Assembly: GCA_964028335.1 (NCBI GenBank)
Contig: OZ034806.1
Location: forward strand, 61,628,607 to 61,692,606
From: Altica lythri
Lineage: Eukaryota; Arthropoda; Insecta; Coleoptera; Chrysomelidae
Length of the DNA stretch: 64,000 nucleotides
Direction: 5' to 3'
Both the position numbers and the translations under genes were made by a program. Shown here piece after piece: positions 12,700 to 24,573 of the stretch; within the stretch, counting starts at the first letter, position 1; every line of letters starts with the position of its first letter. The notes below the pieces were generated by a model. The model searched no databases. It saw only the letters and a program-made list of their open reading frames with translations, and had not been told where the DNA came from.

Positions 12700-13880
12700 A
12701 ATGCCCTCCACCGCTATGGGGTAACTCAAATAGTATCACTAAACATCTCAAAAGCATTTGATCAAGTGTGGCATGCAGCTCTTTTGAACAAACTGTGTTT
12801 ATACGGACTCTTGCCAAACCTTTCTCCCCAACAGGCACATCCAAGTTGCCGTAAATGGACATTCCTTTAACCTTTACAAGTCTAAAAGATCAACGCTGGA
12901 GTTCCCCAAGGATCGACTCTAGCTCCTACTTTATTCTTATTACACATTAATGATCTACTAGAAGCCACTAATAACCCGATACACGGTTTTGCAGATGATG
13001 GCAACCTACACTGTAGCAAAGCGCACAACCGTCCCATATCTCTAGATATTCTGGAAGCAGACAGAGGATCCACAACGGTTCTGTCAATCAAGATATGAGA
13101 ATTGTTGACGAGTGGAGAAGAAAGAATCTTGTTCATTTCAACGCTTCCAAGACATGTTGCCTATCCAACAAGAGGCAAACAGACGACTCATTCATCACAA
13201 TGAACGATCAGACACTAGTAGCAAGCGACTCCATTACGCTGGTTGTTATAACGATCTCCCAGGACTTACTCTGGAACGAACATATTGCACCCATAGCAAC
13301 TGCGGCAGGAAAGTAGTTAGGCTTTCTGTTTAGAGCACGGAAATATTTCTTTCGATTCAACTTAGCTACTTTTTACAAAGCCCAAATACGACTTAATCTT
13401 GAATACTGCTTGCATTTATGGGGATTGGCTGCTCCGTCAAGGCTCAAAGTTCTTGATGCAATACAGGGAAAAGCAGTTCGACTAATAAACGAGACCAGTA
13501 TCACCAAAAACCTAGTCCCATTGTCCCACCGAGAGCAGTGTATGATCTTTCCTTGTTCTACCGATACTTAAACAGATTTTGCTCAGAAGAACTCCGCTCT
13601 ATAATGCATTCATTTTCCAGACCAGTGAAAGCAACACAACGTGTCAACTCCATGCAAAATTATACTGTTGAGTGCCAGACATCGAAAACGGATCGATTCT
13701 ATCGGTCCTTCATCCCCAGGGTCTCCAGTTTGTGGAACTCCTTATCTTCCCACGTGTTCCTCAATCGTTCTAACTTGCAGTCCTTTAAATCCGAAATTAA
13801 TAATTTGTCTGTTCTGCCCCAATAGATGTTCTCGGTACATTTGTATTTAGGTCTATACCTACGAGGCCATCCTTAAATAA
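12700..13880 (+). pseudogene. CR1/Jockey-like LINE reverse transcriptase, 5' truncated
   Basis: The reading frame changes several times, but the order of reverse transcriptase motifs is clear. They are LNISKAFDQVWHAALLNKL (palm motif A), INAGVPQGSTLAPTLFLLH (motif B), HGFADDGNLH (catalytic FADD), then a connection domain and the C-terminal FIPRVSSLWNSLSSHVF followed by LQSFKSEINNLSVLPQ and a stop near 13825. The tail reads GTCTATACCTACGAGGCCAT and ends in an AATAAA-type run. At least three frameshifts make it inactive. It lies in the last TMTC1 intron, opposite the gene's strand. Confidence 0.85.
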
Positions 13881-13892
13881 AAAAAATAAAAA

Positions 13893-13975
13893 AATGTCAA
13901 ATCCGGTAGCAATCGAACCTGCAAACTCTATTTATAGCCGGTAGCACCTCTTACCACTTCAGCCACAGAAACAGA
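13893..13975 (-). repeat. tRNA-derived SINE-like remnant
   Basis: Read on the minus strand this contains TGGCTGAAGTGG (A-box like), GAGGTGCTACC and GCAGGTTCGATTGCTACC (B-box like), about 50 bases apart as in a tRNA. It directly follows the LINE 3' tail. A related module follows the second LINE tail at ~14915. The flanking stems do not pair well, so it is a SINE head or tRNA pseudogene rather than a working tRNA. Confidence 0.55.
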
Positions 13976-14540
13976 AGCAGAAGTAGTTATTGAGCATTTT
14001 GATCATCTTGATTTAACTCATGTCACATGATACTTGACACTTATTCAACTTCTCCTTACCTTATATATATGACGTAGAAACAAAAGAGATTGTTTGTCAA
14101 ATTGACCATTGAAACATCAAATCTAAGTCACTTTAGTCTGATTTCCTTATATTTTTATTCACTTATGAGATAGAAACCATGCATTTTTAGAATTCTGCGA
14201 TAACTATTGGAAAGTTAGAAATGGTAAGTGGTGGTTTGAACTTTCCATCGCCCGAAGAAGTACCAACCTGCAACTCGTTAAGTGTTTTAAACATCTTTCC
14301 CCATTTGAGTTATAAGTTGGTTCTTTCCCTTCCCTTCCCTTTACACCATTTCGTCTTCCTTCAATCCCCTCCTTTCTGTTAATCCCATTTCCTCTGTTCT
14401 TAAAAAAATCTAGAAAATACCATGATGGATTCTCCAGAGGTTAAATGTTCCGGAAGTAAAATAGTTCCCCATTCAGATCTCTGGGGGGACAATCTCGGGA
14501 AGTCATGATGGAAATTACATAGCCATCGACCCAGAAGCCA
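13976..14540. other. Non-coding, probable LINE 5' region
   Basis: No clear frame. A C/T-rich stretch at 14310-14400 and the endonuclease text that begins just after suggest the 5' UTR/ORF1 side of a LINE copy, but this is not certain. Confidence 0.35.
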
Positions 14541-14890
14541 AACCGCAAAACAGACTGCATATTAACATTTACAAACATCTGCGGGTTAAATGCCAACATT
14601 AATGCAACCCATCAATAACTTCACTTTCTCACTCTTACTGAAACACAGGTTTCTGGGAAAAATTGCCTGACGTTTCTTTTAGTTCCAGGTTACGAACGTT
14701 ACCAAAACTTCAAACGGCACCATGGGGTATGTGTTTACTTAAGAAGTATACTTTCCTGCTCTAGATTACCTGCACTAGAAAAGAACTCCTTTAAATCCCT
14801 AATTAATAAATTGCCTCTTCTGCCCCAATAGATGTCCTCCTTACATTTGTATTTAGGTCTATACCTACGAGGACATCCTTAATGACATCA
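14541..14890 (+). pseudogene. LINE deletion derivative (endonuclease start joined to 3' tail)
   Basis: The first part gives INIYKHLRVKCQH-type text, then a SLTET-like stretch, then LRTLPKLQTAPWGMCLLKKY, matching the start of an AP endonuclease domain of CR1/Jockey LINEs. From about 14780 the sequence jumps to NSFKSLINKLPLLPQ, a stop, and the same 3' tail as the copy at 13800-13880 (GTATTTAGGTCTATACCTAC). The whole reverse transcriptase is deleted. Confidence 0.68.
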
Positions 14891-14914
14891 AAAAGAAATC
14901 TATTTAATGTTACA

Positions 14915-14995
14915 TTCGGCAGAACTTGAACCTGCATTCTCTACCTAAGGACGGTAGCACCTCTAACTACTTATTCAAACTGACCCAGTGAGATC
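14915..14995 (-). repeat. tRNA-derived SINE-like remnant (second copy)
   Basis: On the minus strand it reads TAGAGGTGCTACCGTCC, then GCAGGTTCAAGTTCTGCC, the diverged equivalent of the module at 13893. Its position relative to the LINE 3' tail is the same (see findings). The A-box is badly degraded. Confidence 0.45.
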
Positions 14996-15387
14996 AACTA
15001 TTTTGTGGACAAATAAAAAAATGTATTTTTAGAATTGTCAAAGTAAAAAACAAAAATGTTCTATTCAAATTGTAACAATGGCAATTTTAGAAATTTTGTA
15101 TTGGATTTTTCATAAGAGTCCACCATATTTGTTTACAAATCTTACATTTCGAACGGACATTCACCATCGTGGTCTTCTTTCTATTCCTCGTCATTCTAGC
15201 AATCAGTTTTGTCGATCTTTTATATGCAATGGCGTCGTCTTATAATGATGTTCCCGTTAAACGGAAAAATCTAAGTCTATTAAATTTTCGTAAGCGTGTA
15301 AGGATGGATCTTCTGCATAGTTCAGACTGGTGACGGATATAAAAACATTTTGGAATGTGTGTATATGTAAATTTCAGAAGTTGTCGT

Positions 15388-15598
15388 TACAGCTCTAAAT
15401 AAAAAACACGAATTTCTTTTAGCAATTTGGCACACACATCGGTCCTCTTGTTCAGTTGTTACTCTTTGTCTGGGTCTCTTCTGAGAGTTTCTAGCTCTAA
15501 ATACTTTTTCTTTTAGCAATTTGGCACACACAGCGATCCTCTTGTTCAGTTGTAACCCTTTGTCTGGGTCTCTTCTGAGAGTTTCTAGCTCTAAATAC
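15388..15598 (+). repeat. Direct tandem duplication, ~105-bp unit, two copies
   Basis: Two adjacent near-identical units carry TTTTAGCAATTTGGCACACA, CCTCTTGTTCAGTTGT and GTCTGGGTCTCTTCTGAGAG, each ending TTTCTAGCTCTAAATACTT. They differ at a few positions. No coding role was recognised. Confidence 0.85.
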
Positions 15599-16216
15599 TT
15601 ACAAAAAGTTGATTACCCTTTACTGACATAGACACAAATCTAGAGATTGGCTACCTCGCCATCCTCAACATAATTGGTATGAACTGTATTTATTTAAAGA
15701 TAAATTATTTGGTTGTAATTAGGGTTTAAAAAGAATTTACATTGGAAATTAAAATATGTTAAATGAATATCATGATATAATTCTTCTGAGGGAGAAAGTG
15801 GAATTTAATTAAAAGTTTCTGGAAATAGTTGTAAGCTAAAACAATTTTTATTCGTTCTAAAGAAACTTTAATCCTTTCTTAATAAAAGTTTTTTGTTATT
15901 TTGTAAGTAATTCTGAAACTTTCAAACATTTAATAGCCAGTTGGAATGAACGGTTTTTACACATTTAATAGCATTCTTATTTGTTTTTATTTTTGCTAGA
16001 AAGTATTTTTACTCTGTTTAACATTGATTTGTTGTAATGGTTTCTAAATGTTAAAAAGTAGTTAACGGGTAATTAAAAAGTTTAGTTTAGTAATAAAAGT
16101 AATATTATTATTATTAGTACAAGAAATAGTTATTCACTTTTTATGCCGAGATTATTTTTTTATAATAGTTATTTTTATATGCTTTTTTAGAATCTTTAAC
16201 CCGACTTCCAAATTTA
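15599..16216. other. AT-rich stretch without recognised feature
   Basis: About 600 bases of AT-rich intronic DNA of the TMTC1-like gene. Nothing was recognised. Confidence 0.5.
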
Positions 16217-16906
16217 TACGAGGGTTGTGTTTTTAGTTTTGCATAACGCCGCTAAAAAGGAGCCTCCAATAAAACCTGCAGACACAAATCTAACCTGAAT
16301 CATTTGTTGACATAAATCCAGAGTTTCATTGCGATACAACAAGTCGTGTAGGTACAGTGAATTTTTAAAGTTAGCTGTCGGTCAAAAAATTAATCTTAGC
16401 CGATACCATGTTCGAGCAATATATTTTTACAATTATCCAACAGCAATGAAGCATCACACCAGTCAACTATTTCCTGTTGGATTGTGAATTTCAACGTGGT
16501 CGCTCAAGTCTCAGCGACGAATCCAGGTAAGGACAGCATTCATACAGCAAGACATTGATGCGGTTCGTCGTCCTACATCAGGAAAATGCAAGTGCTCACA
16601 CTGCCCAAAAGATCGAGTTTTGGAAGTTCAAAACATGGAATTGTAAGAGTTAAAACATCCACCGTATAGTTCCGAGTCCCAATGAGTTCTTCACGTTACC
16701 AAAGATCAAGAATTCAATGCATGGGCATCGATTCTAGTTGCTAGATGAAGCTACCGATGCTGTTAAAACAGATATTTTGCAGGTGTCAACTGAAGACTGG
16801 GATAACTATTTTAAAAATTGGTTTGTACGTATGCAAAAGTGTATCGATCTTGCTGGAACATATTTTAAAAAGCAATAAAGTACTTTAGGTCTATATATTT
16901 TTTGTA
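16217..16906 (+). pseudogene. Mariner family A relic (copy 4), internally deleted
   Basis: Starts with TACGAGGGTTGTGTTTTTAG. The 5' UTR and HTH start jump at about 16570 to the catalytic C-terminal part (CAAGTGCTCACACTGCCCAA), and it ends with AATAAAGTACTTTAGGTCTA before losing its TIR. About 450 bases of the transposase are missing. Confidence 0.82.
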
Positions 16907-17254
16907 ATACTTTGAATTGGGTTTACCTAATTAATTAATTAATTAATTGTTAACATGGATATTCATCAATTAAAAGCCACCTTCATTCAATATTCAAATT
17001 AATTTTACCCTTAACTAGTTTAACTTACAATATTTTATAAATCAATCAATTTCTTTGAAACTTACTAATGAAAAACACGTTGTTAAACTCTAGTAAATTA
17101 GAGTTAACTTTTTTCCCTTCGTAGAGCATTCCGACTCATGTAGTTATTAAACTTACAATCGTCGGAAACATTTTAGTTGGATTTGAAAACTATACACACA
17201 ACTTGTTTATCGGCTATTTGTTTCTTTATTTTTGGTTAACTTTTTAACATAAGA

Positions 17255-18385
17255 CTGTTTAATAGGTCAGTAAAAATAGCATTTAACTTTGCACTAAATT
17301 TCCGATCCAAATTTCTTTTTTTATAAGGTTTCGGATAACTTACTGAGTATGAAATCACAAAATACTGACAGATCCAGGTGACGCTAGAGGCGCCATCTTG
17401 AAAAAACGTTTTCGGCCGATATCTCGGAAACTATGCACTTTAGAGCAAAAGTCATATAGAAAATTATTATAGAAAATAAAATTTTGCATCTTTTGTTTGC
17501 AGCAAACTTTTTTGTAAAACTTACCGTTTACGATTTATGGCCCATTTAATGAACCGATTTTTCGATCGCAGCCAATAACTATTGAAAGATTAGAATAACC
17601 AATAAAATGCATCAATTCATTTTTAAAGATCCGTTTATTCTCCACAACTTTTGTTTTAAACTTTTTTTTCTAATGTCCATAGTTTTTGAGTCATAGGACG
17701 TTTTATGTTGGACTACCGAGCGAAAAGTTGAAAATTTCAAGATACGTATAGAATATAATAGTACAAATTCAACAAATAAATTAAAAAATATATCCCGATT
17801 GTTTATGTAGTTAACAAATAATAGTTCAATTCCTTACCTGCAATAGTAACAAACATTTTTTTATTTTACTTAATTATATTTCGCTGCCGCGTCACCCGCC
17901 GAGCGTCGACATTTCTCCATTAAACGTCCTATAACTCAAAAAGTATAGACATTAGAAAAAAAATTTAAAACAAAAGTTGTACAGAATAAACGGATCTTTA
18001 AAAATGAATTAATGCATTTTATTGATTAATCTAATATTTCAAGAGTTTTTGGCCGCGATCGAAAAACCGGTTCATTAAATGGGCCATAAATCGTAAACTG
18101 TAGGTTTTACAAAAAAGTTTACTAAAAACAAAAGGTGCAAAATTTTATTTTCTATAATAATGGTCCATATAACTTTTGCTCTAAAGAGCTTAGTTTCCAA
18201 GATATCGGCCGAAAACGTTTTTTCAAGATGACGCCTCTAGCGTCACCTGGATCTGTCAGCATTTTGTGATTTTATGCTCAATAAGTGATCCCAAATCTTA
18301 TAAAAATAAAACTTTGGATCGGAAATTTAGTGCAAAGTTGACCCGAAAAAACGGCTATTTTTACTGGCGTATTAAAGCCCATTAC
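17255..18385. mobile_element. Foldback element with ~430-bp inverted arms
   Basis: The left arm (about 17265-17700) is the imperfect reverse complement of the right arm (about 17930-18370). Paired landmarks are CAGTAAAAATAGC / GCTATTTTTACTGG, GATCCAGGTGACGCTAGAGG / the inverse at 18232-18252, GGCCGATATCTCGGAAAC / its inverse near 18195, and AAAACGTCC-type sequence at the inner ends. The ~220-bp centre is unique and AT-rich. It has no coding frame of note, so it is a non-autonomous foldback DNA transposon in the last TMTC1 intron. Confidence 0.85.
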
Positions 18386-18569
18386 CTTATTATCGTAGGT
18401 GTCCATTTCTTTTTTTCTATTATCAACATGATATTAGAAAGCTCAAGTATTTTTAAGTAGGTACTCTTGTAACCTCATATATATAAAAAAAATTATATTT
18501 AATAACATGAAAAGTGCTTATATTAAAAAACAGTACAATATCTGAGTAATTTTAAGTACAAGATACAAG

Positions 18570-18990
18570 GTGGGCAATATATAACTGACTGATTTGAATT
18601 GCACGTCATTTGTGATAATCATCATTTAGGTAGGTGGCGCTGTAGTAGTTGTTTAAAATATATGTGTCAAATTCATCATGGAGCGCTACAAGATCGCCCA
18701 ACGTTTCCATTTTGTTAAAATAAAACGTTTAACTTAAATAATGTTGCAACTATTTGGAATCTACGACAAAATTTCGGTCGAAATAATGTGACCAGTATTA
18801 ACACTATTCGTGAGTTAGTGCGGAAATTTGAACAAAGAGGTTAAAGACGAAGAGTTAAAGACTTGCCAAGGTCGTGTTTGAACTGATCGCACTGCTGAAA
18901 ATATGGAGAGAGTTCGTGAAAGTGTTGCGAAGCTCCCTGAGATGTTTACCAGACATCTTTCTTAAGAACTGGGTGTTCATCGCACGTCAT
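18570..18990 (+). pseudogene. Tc1/mariner-type transposase N-terminal relic
   Basis: After a TIR-like AAGGTGGGCAATATATAACT, a frame starts with MERYKIAQRFHFVK. Later frames give SINTIRELVRKFEQRG and VRESVAKLPEMFTRHLS then ELGVHRT, matching the paired HTH domain of insect Tc-type transposases (the ...RTLxELGVSRxT motif). The catalytic domain is absent, replaced by LINE sequence at ~18990. Confidence 0.65.
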
Positions 18991-19615
18991 AACGAACTAT
19001 TTTGCAGCCAACGAGAAGATCTCACTTTTGACCATATCAGCCTCTCACTAGGGGGGGAAGCAGCTCGTTCCTCAGGACCAGGTGAGCTGCTTGGGCGTGC
19101 GATTTACTCGTACACTCAGGTAGGACTTACCATCAATAAAATGAGAAGACGAGCGTCCCTCCTGGGTGGTAGACTCGGAAGATGCCACTCCAAAAGTCTA
19201 CTTTATACCTACAAGACTATTATTCGACCTCTTGTCATAGAGATTCCTCCATTCGATTCTTGTCACAGAGAGAGCAATTATCCACAAAGCTAAAAACCTA
19301 CACCACCTTTACCAAAACCGCCTTGTCTATAAAAATACTTCCTCTTTTTTCTCGACATTAGACGCTACAACAACGATACAACGCTCGGACTCTACAGGGT
19401 ACCAACATCACCACCCACTGGATTTCGAAGATCAAGATCCCCCTTCCATCTTTAAGACTTTTTTAAACCCTACATACCTTCCTGCAGAACTTGACGACAT
19501 CCTTGACAAAAACCCATGTCCTACAGGTAGACAGAGAAGAGCCCTTGGCGAAGGTTTCTGTGGTTCACTTCGTGCTTTCCAAATGGGAGGAAACATGTAA
19601 AATGAAGGAGTATTT
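18991..19615 (+). pseudogene. Jockey-type LINE reverse transcriptase C-terminal fragment
   Basis: A frame includes INKMRRRASLLGGRLGRCHS and LLYTYKTIIRPLV, the conserved region after the reverse transcriptase palm where Jockey LINEs have a Leu-Leu-Gly...YKxxIRPxxxY pattern. Another frame follows with NPTYLPAELDDIL, CPTGRQRRALG and a stop. It is fused directly to the Tc-type relic, so both are old fragments. Confidence 0.62.
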
Positions 19616-20614
19616 CTGCTAAAAAAGCTTCCTTAGCATTTTTGTGGTTACTTTGACTATTTTTTAAAGTCTTACGTAGACACTTTAATAACTATTTTTG
19701 GTATATTCTTAACATATTTCCCTTTATTTAATCGATTGTTTTAAACTGTTTTTTTATGTTCTTGTTTGCCTCAAACAAACCTATTAAGATTTGTATTCAG
19801 TTAGAAAAAAAGTAAAGTGTATGTTGTTTTTTATCAATATTTAGAGACTGAGTTCGTAAATTGAACACGTACCTGTGTATTAACCGTAACCATTATTTTA
19901 TATCGAAGTTTCCATTTGATCGATACTGTAATCGCACTTGAGGTGGAAGATACGGATTAATGCTTTGATTTTGATTAATGACTGGATTAAAATGTTCAAT
20001 TTGGTATTTTTTTGAAAGCAGCAACCAATTCTCTGTCGTGCTTGGATTATTGATGGAATTAAAACCACAAATATTTTTTGTAGATAGGTACTCACGTAAT
20101 CATCGTAGTAACTTTATTCTAAATTATTGTTAAAATAGATAAAAAGAGAATTTTATTATAATAATTAAAACAACTAAAACAATAAAATCACAGATTAAAG
20201 AGTCTATATATCAAATGATCCTTTAGGTACAATAGTCTTCCCATGAAAACTGTAATAACAATGTTACAATTTAGATGTTCATTGACTACAAATAATGCCC
20301 TTGAGAAGAATACATTACATTTCATTCTGATTAGAAGGCAAGCTCCCAGAAGAGATGATGTTAAATGAATAATGCATTAAACCCGGCTAATTTACTTGGT
20401 GTGCTGAAAAGGGGACATAAAATTCCTCTAAAAAATTTCATCGATTCAGTTTGGAATTTAAATTCTGAAAGTTGTTAGTGGCTCTTTTAATAAAGTAGAT
20501 TATATCTAATTTAAAATGAAAATTTTAGAGTAAAATTTAAAATTGTGCCTACACCGGCTGGTTCTTATTGAATTTTTAAAATCGAATTTTGTTATTAATT
20601 TTTACTTTACTTAC
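19616..20614. other. AT-rich intron stretch
   Basis: About 1 kb of AT-rich intron sequence 3' of the penultimate TMTC1 exon. Nothing was recognised. Confidence 0.5.
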
Positions 20615-20729
20615 CACATCATATATTTTAGCACGATGACTCAGTTCTCCCTTCAGATGCCATCCTTGTAAATAAAGGTGTAAACCCAAGGGTAATTGAC
20701 CTTTTCCGTTTCTTTTTAATACTTGCCAC
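20615..20729 (-). CDS. Tmtc1: TMTC1-like exon, TPR end
   Basis: A 115-base exon only 82 bases from the preceding one, with acceptor TTCTTTAG and donor GTG/GTAAGT. It encodes QVLKRNGKGQLPLGLHLYLQ, then GWHLKGELSHRAKIYDV, a diverged TPR-like helical pair. It ends exactly on a codon boundary. Vertebrate TMTC1 has several more TPRs after this point. Either the protein here is shorter or further exons lie unnoticed in the next ~8 kb intron; the zero phase of the final exon allows a direct join. Confidence 0.78.
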
Positions 20730-20811
20730 CTAAAGAATATATTTTTTATAAAATATTAAAGACAAGATCCTAAAAGTATTGTTTGTGAATATTCATATTA
20801 GGATACTCAAC

Positions 20812-20947
20812 CTTGTAATTAACTGAAAAAGTCTTGATTTTTGCCCGAACCTTTGAAGTAATTTTGCTGCTCCGATGAGTGCTTCTTGATGTGTTGGACA
20901 AATTTGTAATGATTTCCAATAATGCCACAATGCCTCCTGATAACTAC
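20812..20947 (-). CDS. Tmtc1: TMTC1-like exon, TPR
   Basis: A 136-base exon between acceptor TTTACAG and donor AAG/GTTGAG. It reads GSYQEALWHYWKSLQICPTH followed by QEALIGAAKLLQRFG. This matches TMTC1 at the place where vertebrate proteins have PEKAVAHYQQAIKLSPSH. The phase is correct on both sides (two bases complete Gly, then AG remains). The upstream intron of about 8.1 kb carries the piggyBac relic, a SINE, a MITE and a mariner. Confidence 0.86.
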
Positions 20948-21067
20948 CTGTAAACACAATTTTGATTAAATTGTAGGTATTCGTAATGATGCTATTTTAA
21001 GTTTTATTTTTTACATTGTTATTTTTACTGATAACCTTGATCATGTTTTTTTTTACTTTTTATGATA

Positions 21068-21448
21068 CAGGGTATAGGTCTCCCAACGAAAGTTTGTGAC
21101 AGCCACGTGTTAGTCGGCGCAGGTAGGCGGAGTCTTTCTATCAGTGGCGGACGGAAATAAGAATATATTATACATCTTAAATTAATTTTTAATGTATGAT
21201 GCTAACATAATTAAGAAGAATTTATTTTATATAAATTTGTTACTGTCCACTTTAAACTAAAAAAATACATACATTTAAAAAACAACTCAGAAACTCTCTC
21301 AGCATATTCGTAGCTAAATACAGTTTACATAACCATTCCAGCTACCACACTGACAAGCTTTCAGAACGGTCGTTGTTATCGTAACGCTCGTAAAAAAACC
21401 ACTGTGCATTGAACGAGAGGCCACGTGGCTGTCCCAAACTTTCGTTGG
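21068..21448 (+). mobile_element. MITE with ~30-bp TIRs (copy 1)
   Basis: The left end reads GGTATAGGTCTCCCAACGAA, then AGTTTGTGACAGCCACGTG. The right end is the inverse, CCACGTGGCTGTCCCAAACT then TTCGTTGGGCGATC. The interior is ~320 bp, non-coding. A second copy lies at 34938-35324 in the opposite orientation and is about 95% alike. The duplicated target site could not be settled. Confidence 0.88.
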
Positions 21449-21843
21449 GCGATCATAACAATCTAATCAAATACTAAGATGACATGGTTTTCTAACTGTC
21501 CTGAAACTTTTAGAGCCTTGATTCTTAAAAAAATTGATTTAGGGGACAAATTTTCTTTATATTCGTCGGGATCTGACTTTACCCTATCTTTTACAGTTTT
21601 TTTATTTTCGATTTCTCTAACAATTCTCATCTATTAAATCTTGCTTGTTGATTTCGTCTTACCATGACCATGACCGACTAAGGCTGCTAAGACTGTGTTC
21701 TTTTAATCAGTTTCTTTATGTGATAGTATCGCAAAATAGTTTTCTTCTTATCTTGTTTTAATTATTTGAGTAGATGAGTTACTTGCTGATCTAGTTCTGT
21801 GATCAATAAGTTTCTTCCTTAAGTTATTTTTGCTCTTAGTATC
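21449..21843. other. Intron stretch without recognised feature
   Basis: About 400 bases between a MITE and a mariner. Nothing was recognised. Confidence 0.5.
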
Positions 21844-23104
21844 TACGAGGTCTGACTATTAAATAACGAGACAGCGCGCCTAGAGGGCGCCCTAGAGGGG
21901 TACTGCGTTAGGTATCTCTAGAACTCTTCTCTATGCACGTACAACGTTTTTGACACTATTACAGTACTTGTGCAGTAGCGGTTTGAAACGAACGTGTTTT
22001 TTCTCGTGTCGAAAACCATGTGTGATGAAAAACAGTGTAACGTATCAATCTGAAATTTCTCCGTAAATTAAAAAACCTCTGACTGAGAGCTATAAATTGT
22101 TGCAAGTGGCCTTTGGGGACAACTCTCTATCTCGTGCGCGTGTTTTTGAATGGTGCAAGTGCTTTAGTGAGGGACGAGAGAGCACTGAGGATGACCAGCG
22201 CCCATATCGCCTTTTCAATGTTTTAAGTCCGGTAATAGTGACCAGCATCAACCAAATTGTGCGTGAAGATCGTCGAATGAGCATCCGGATGATTGTTGCG
22301 GCTGTAAGCGCCGATAAAGAAACGGTTTGAAAAATGTAACACCAGGAATTACACATGACAAAAGTCTATGCAAAGTTGGTGTCAAAAAAACCTGAGTCAT
22401 GAGTAAAACTTCGTGAGTCAACAGGTGTGCTCAAATTTACTTGAAAGGTTAAAAGAAGATGCCGAACTAATAAAAAACATTAATATTTAAGAAAAAACAT
22501 AGATTTTTTAATACGATGTTAAAACAAAGTGGCAATCGATGCATTGGAAGACGCCTTAATTGCCCATAATAAAAAAAGTAAGGATGTCTAAATCAAAATT
22601 CAAGGCATTAACGATTTTTTCGACGTTAACGTTACCGTGATGACTAAATGGGTTCCAGAGGATCAGATTGTCAACAAGACTTGCTATTTGTCAATTTTGA
22701 CAACACTGCGAGAACAAGTAGTGAAAGAACAACTAATGGACTTTGCACCAGCACCAAAAAGTGCTCTCTGTGAAGCAGTATTTGGCCAATAAACGCACTC
22801 TAGTGCTCGAACACGTACCGTACTCAACATATTTGGCACTGTGCGACTTTTCTTGGTTTCCGGGGTAAAATCTGCTTTAAAAGGGATCCGATTTAACTTT
22901 GTGGAAGCGGAAAAGCAAAAAACAAAAGAGCTCCTAAAGACCCTTACCAAAGAAACACTGCTTTGATCAATGGAAAAAACGTATGAAAAGGTGTGTGGCG
23001 AAGAAAGGGGAGTATAATGATAGGAAACATTTGAATGTGGAATATTTTTTTTAATAAAACCCTTTATCTTAACCAGTCTCGTTATTTAATAGCCACACCT
23101 CGTA
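21844..23104 (+). pseudogene. Mariner family C, full length but broken
   Basis: Both terminal repeats are present: TACGAGGTCTGACTATTAAA, then TAACGAGAC, at the left, and GTCTCGTTATTTAATAGCCA, then CACCTCGTA, at the right. The length of 1261 bp is normal for mariner. The coding relic has KLLQVAFGDNSLSRARVFEW and CKCFSEGRESTEDDQRP, typical of the N-terminal HTH, then REDRRMSIRMIVAAV. Stops and frameshifts begin at ~22330 and continue through the catalytic half. This family is distinct from A and B. Confidence 0.88.
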
Positions 23105-24530
23105 TTGTCTATAAGGTCTTTCTGGGTTTTTATATTTTTCTACTTTAAGCCTTTTGAATTTCTTCTTATTTATTATCTGTGTAACAACTGTCTCCATTCT
23201 TCTCGTATGTTCACTTACATGGCGCAATTGCATCTATTTTAGTGCAGTAATCTTATCAATTTTTTGCTGTTTATTTTTTTAAGTAGGTACCAACCAACAA
23301 GCAAATAAAATTTTTCGGGGAAAGGTTGTCTTATAGGTTTTTGAAAAAAAATTTACATCCACACACGCACATAACATCATTTCTGAAGATTCCTTTATAG
23401 GTAATACCAAAAATTTGTATCAACTTGCAGCATAGTAGTGTTTTTATAAATTAAATTAATTAAGATGTAATAAAGTAGATATTTTGGTATATGCTTTTTT
23501 GATATAAATAAACCTATTTTCTAAAAGGAATAATTTGTAATTAAATTATATTCCACCTAGATGTGTAAAATGGTTAAGTGCACACAACGTTCACTTTGCA
23601 TATGCTGTTCTACTAACTTTATTTCCAAACTTTCTTCAAAATAATTTACGCTATAATTTATTTTGCATAGAACTAGAACTCAATTTGTGGCATACGGCGC
23701 CATCGTATGGACTTGTTTAGAAAACAATTAGCAAGTTGAAGAACTCTTTAGGATAATGATTTAAAACTTTAAAATGTGCATAATAGTTCGATAATATGCT
23801 ATACATACAAACTGTTACTCTCAAATTAAGCTATAGAAGCAAGTCAATATTAGCCATTGTTAACAAGCGGCATTAGCTTATTAATAATTATCCAATACAA
23901 TCGTGGTTTAGGGTAGAAATCAATATTGATCTTGCGTTGGATATACTTAAACCTATGAATAAATAATTTGTTTAAAACAGGTATATAATCTGTTGATCAT
24001 CATTTTTTATTAAATGACTTCAAATTCATGATAACAGAGATTTTAGGAAATGTAGTTTGTCTTAGATCTTCGCTTGGGGCTAGATGACAATATAAATCAT
24101 AGACTAAATCTTAACTTTATCTAAAATAAAGTTAAGATTATGAGGCTTATGTTTGAATTAGAAGTAATGCTTCTAATCTCTACCTTTATAAGGCTTAAAT
24201 ATGAAAAAGTCCATTGAATAAAATCGATTTGAATATTTAATACTTTGGCTTTTACTTTTGATTTTTAGAAGCCTGACTGCATTTGCAGGCAAAAATAAAT
24301 CCTTCTGAGACGGACAGAACTGGTAATGCACTTAACATGTACTTAAGGGCTAATTTATTTCGTAAGCATGTTATTCTACTAGAAGTTTTGTATGTAGTTT
24401 CTAAAACTGCACTTATCGTTTGCAACAGTGATCCTCTTGTATACTTTTATACTTTACCGCGATTTTTTTTTGAAACTAAGGTAAATTGTATGTATTTTTC
24501 TTTCAGTGTTCCATTCAAATATAAATGCGT
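23105..24530. other. AT-rich intron stretch
   Basis: About 1.4 kb of AT-rich DNA. A short palindromic CTGCATTTGCAG occurs at 24276 and again at 26998, flanking the piggyBac relic; it may mark that element's outer parts. No other feature. Confidence 0.4.
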
Positions 24531-24573
24531 ATTTTAGAATAAAGGAAAAAGAAAATCAGCGGTCAATGACACT

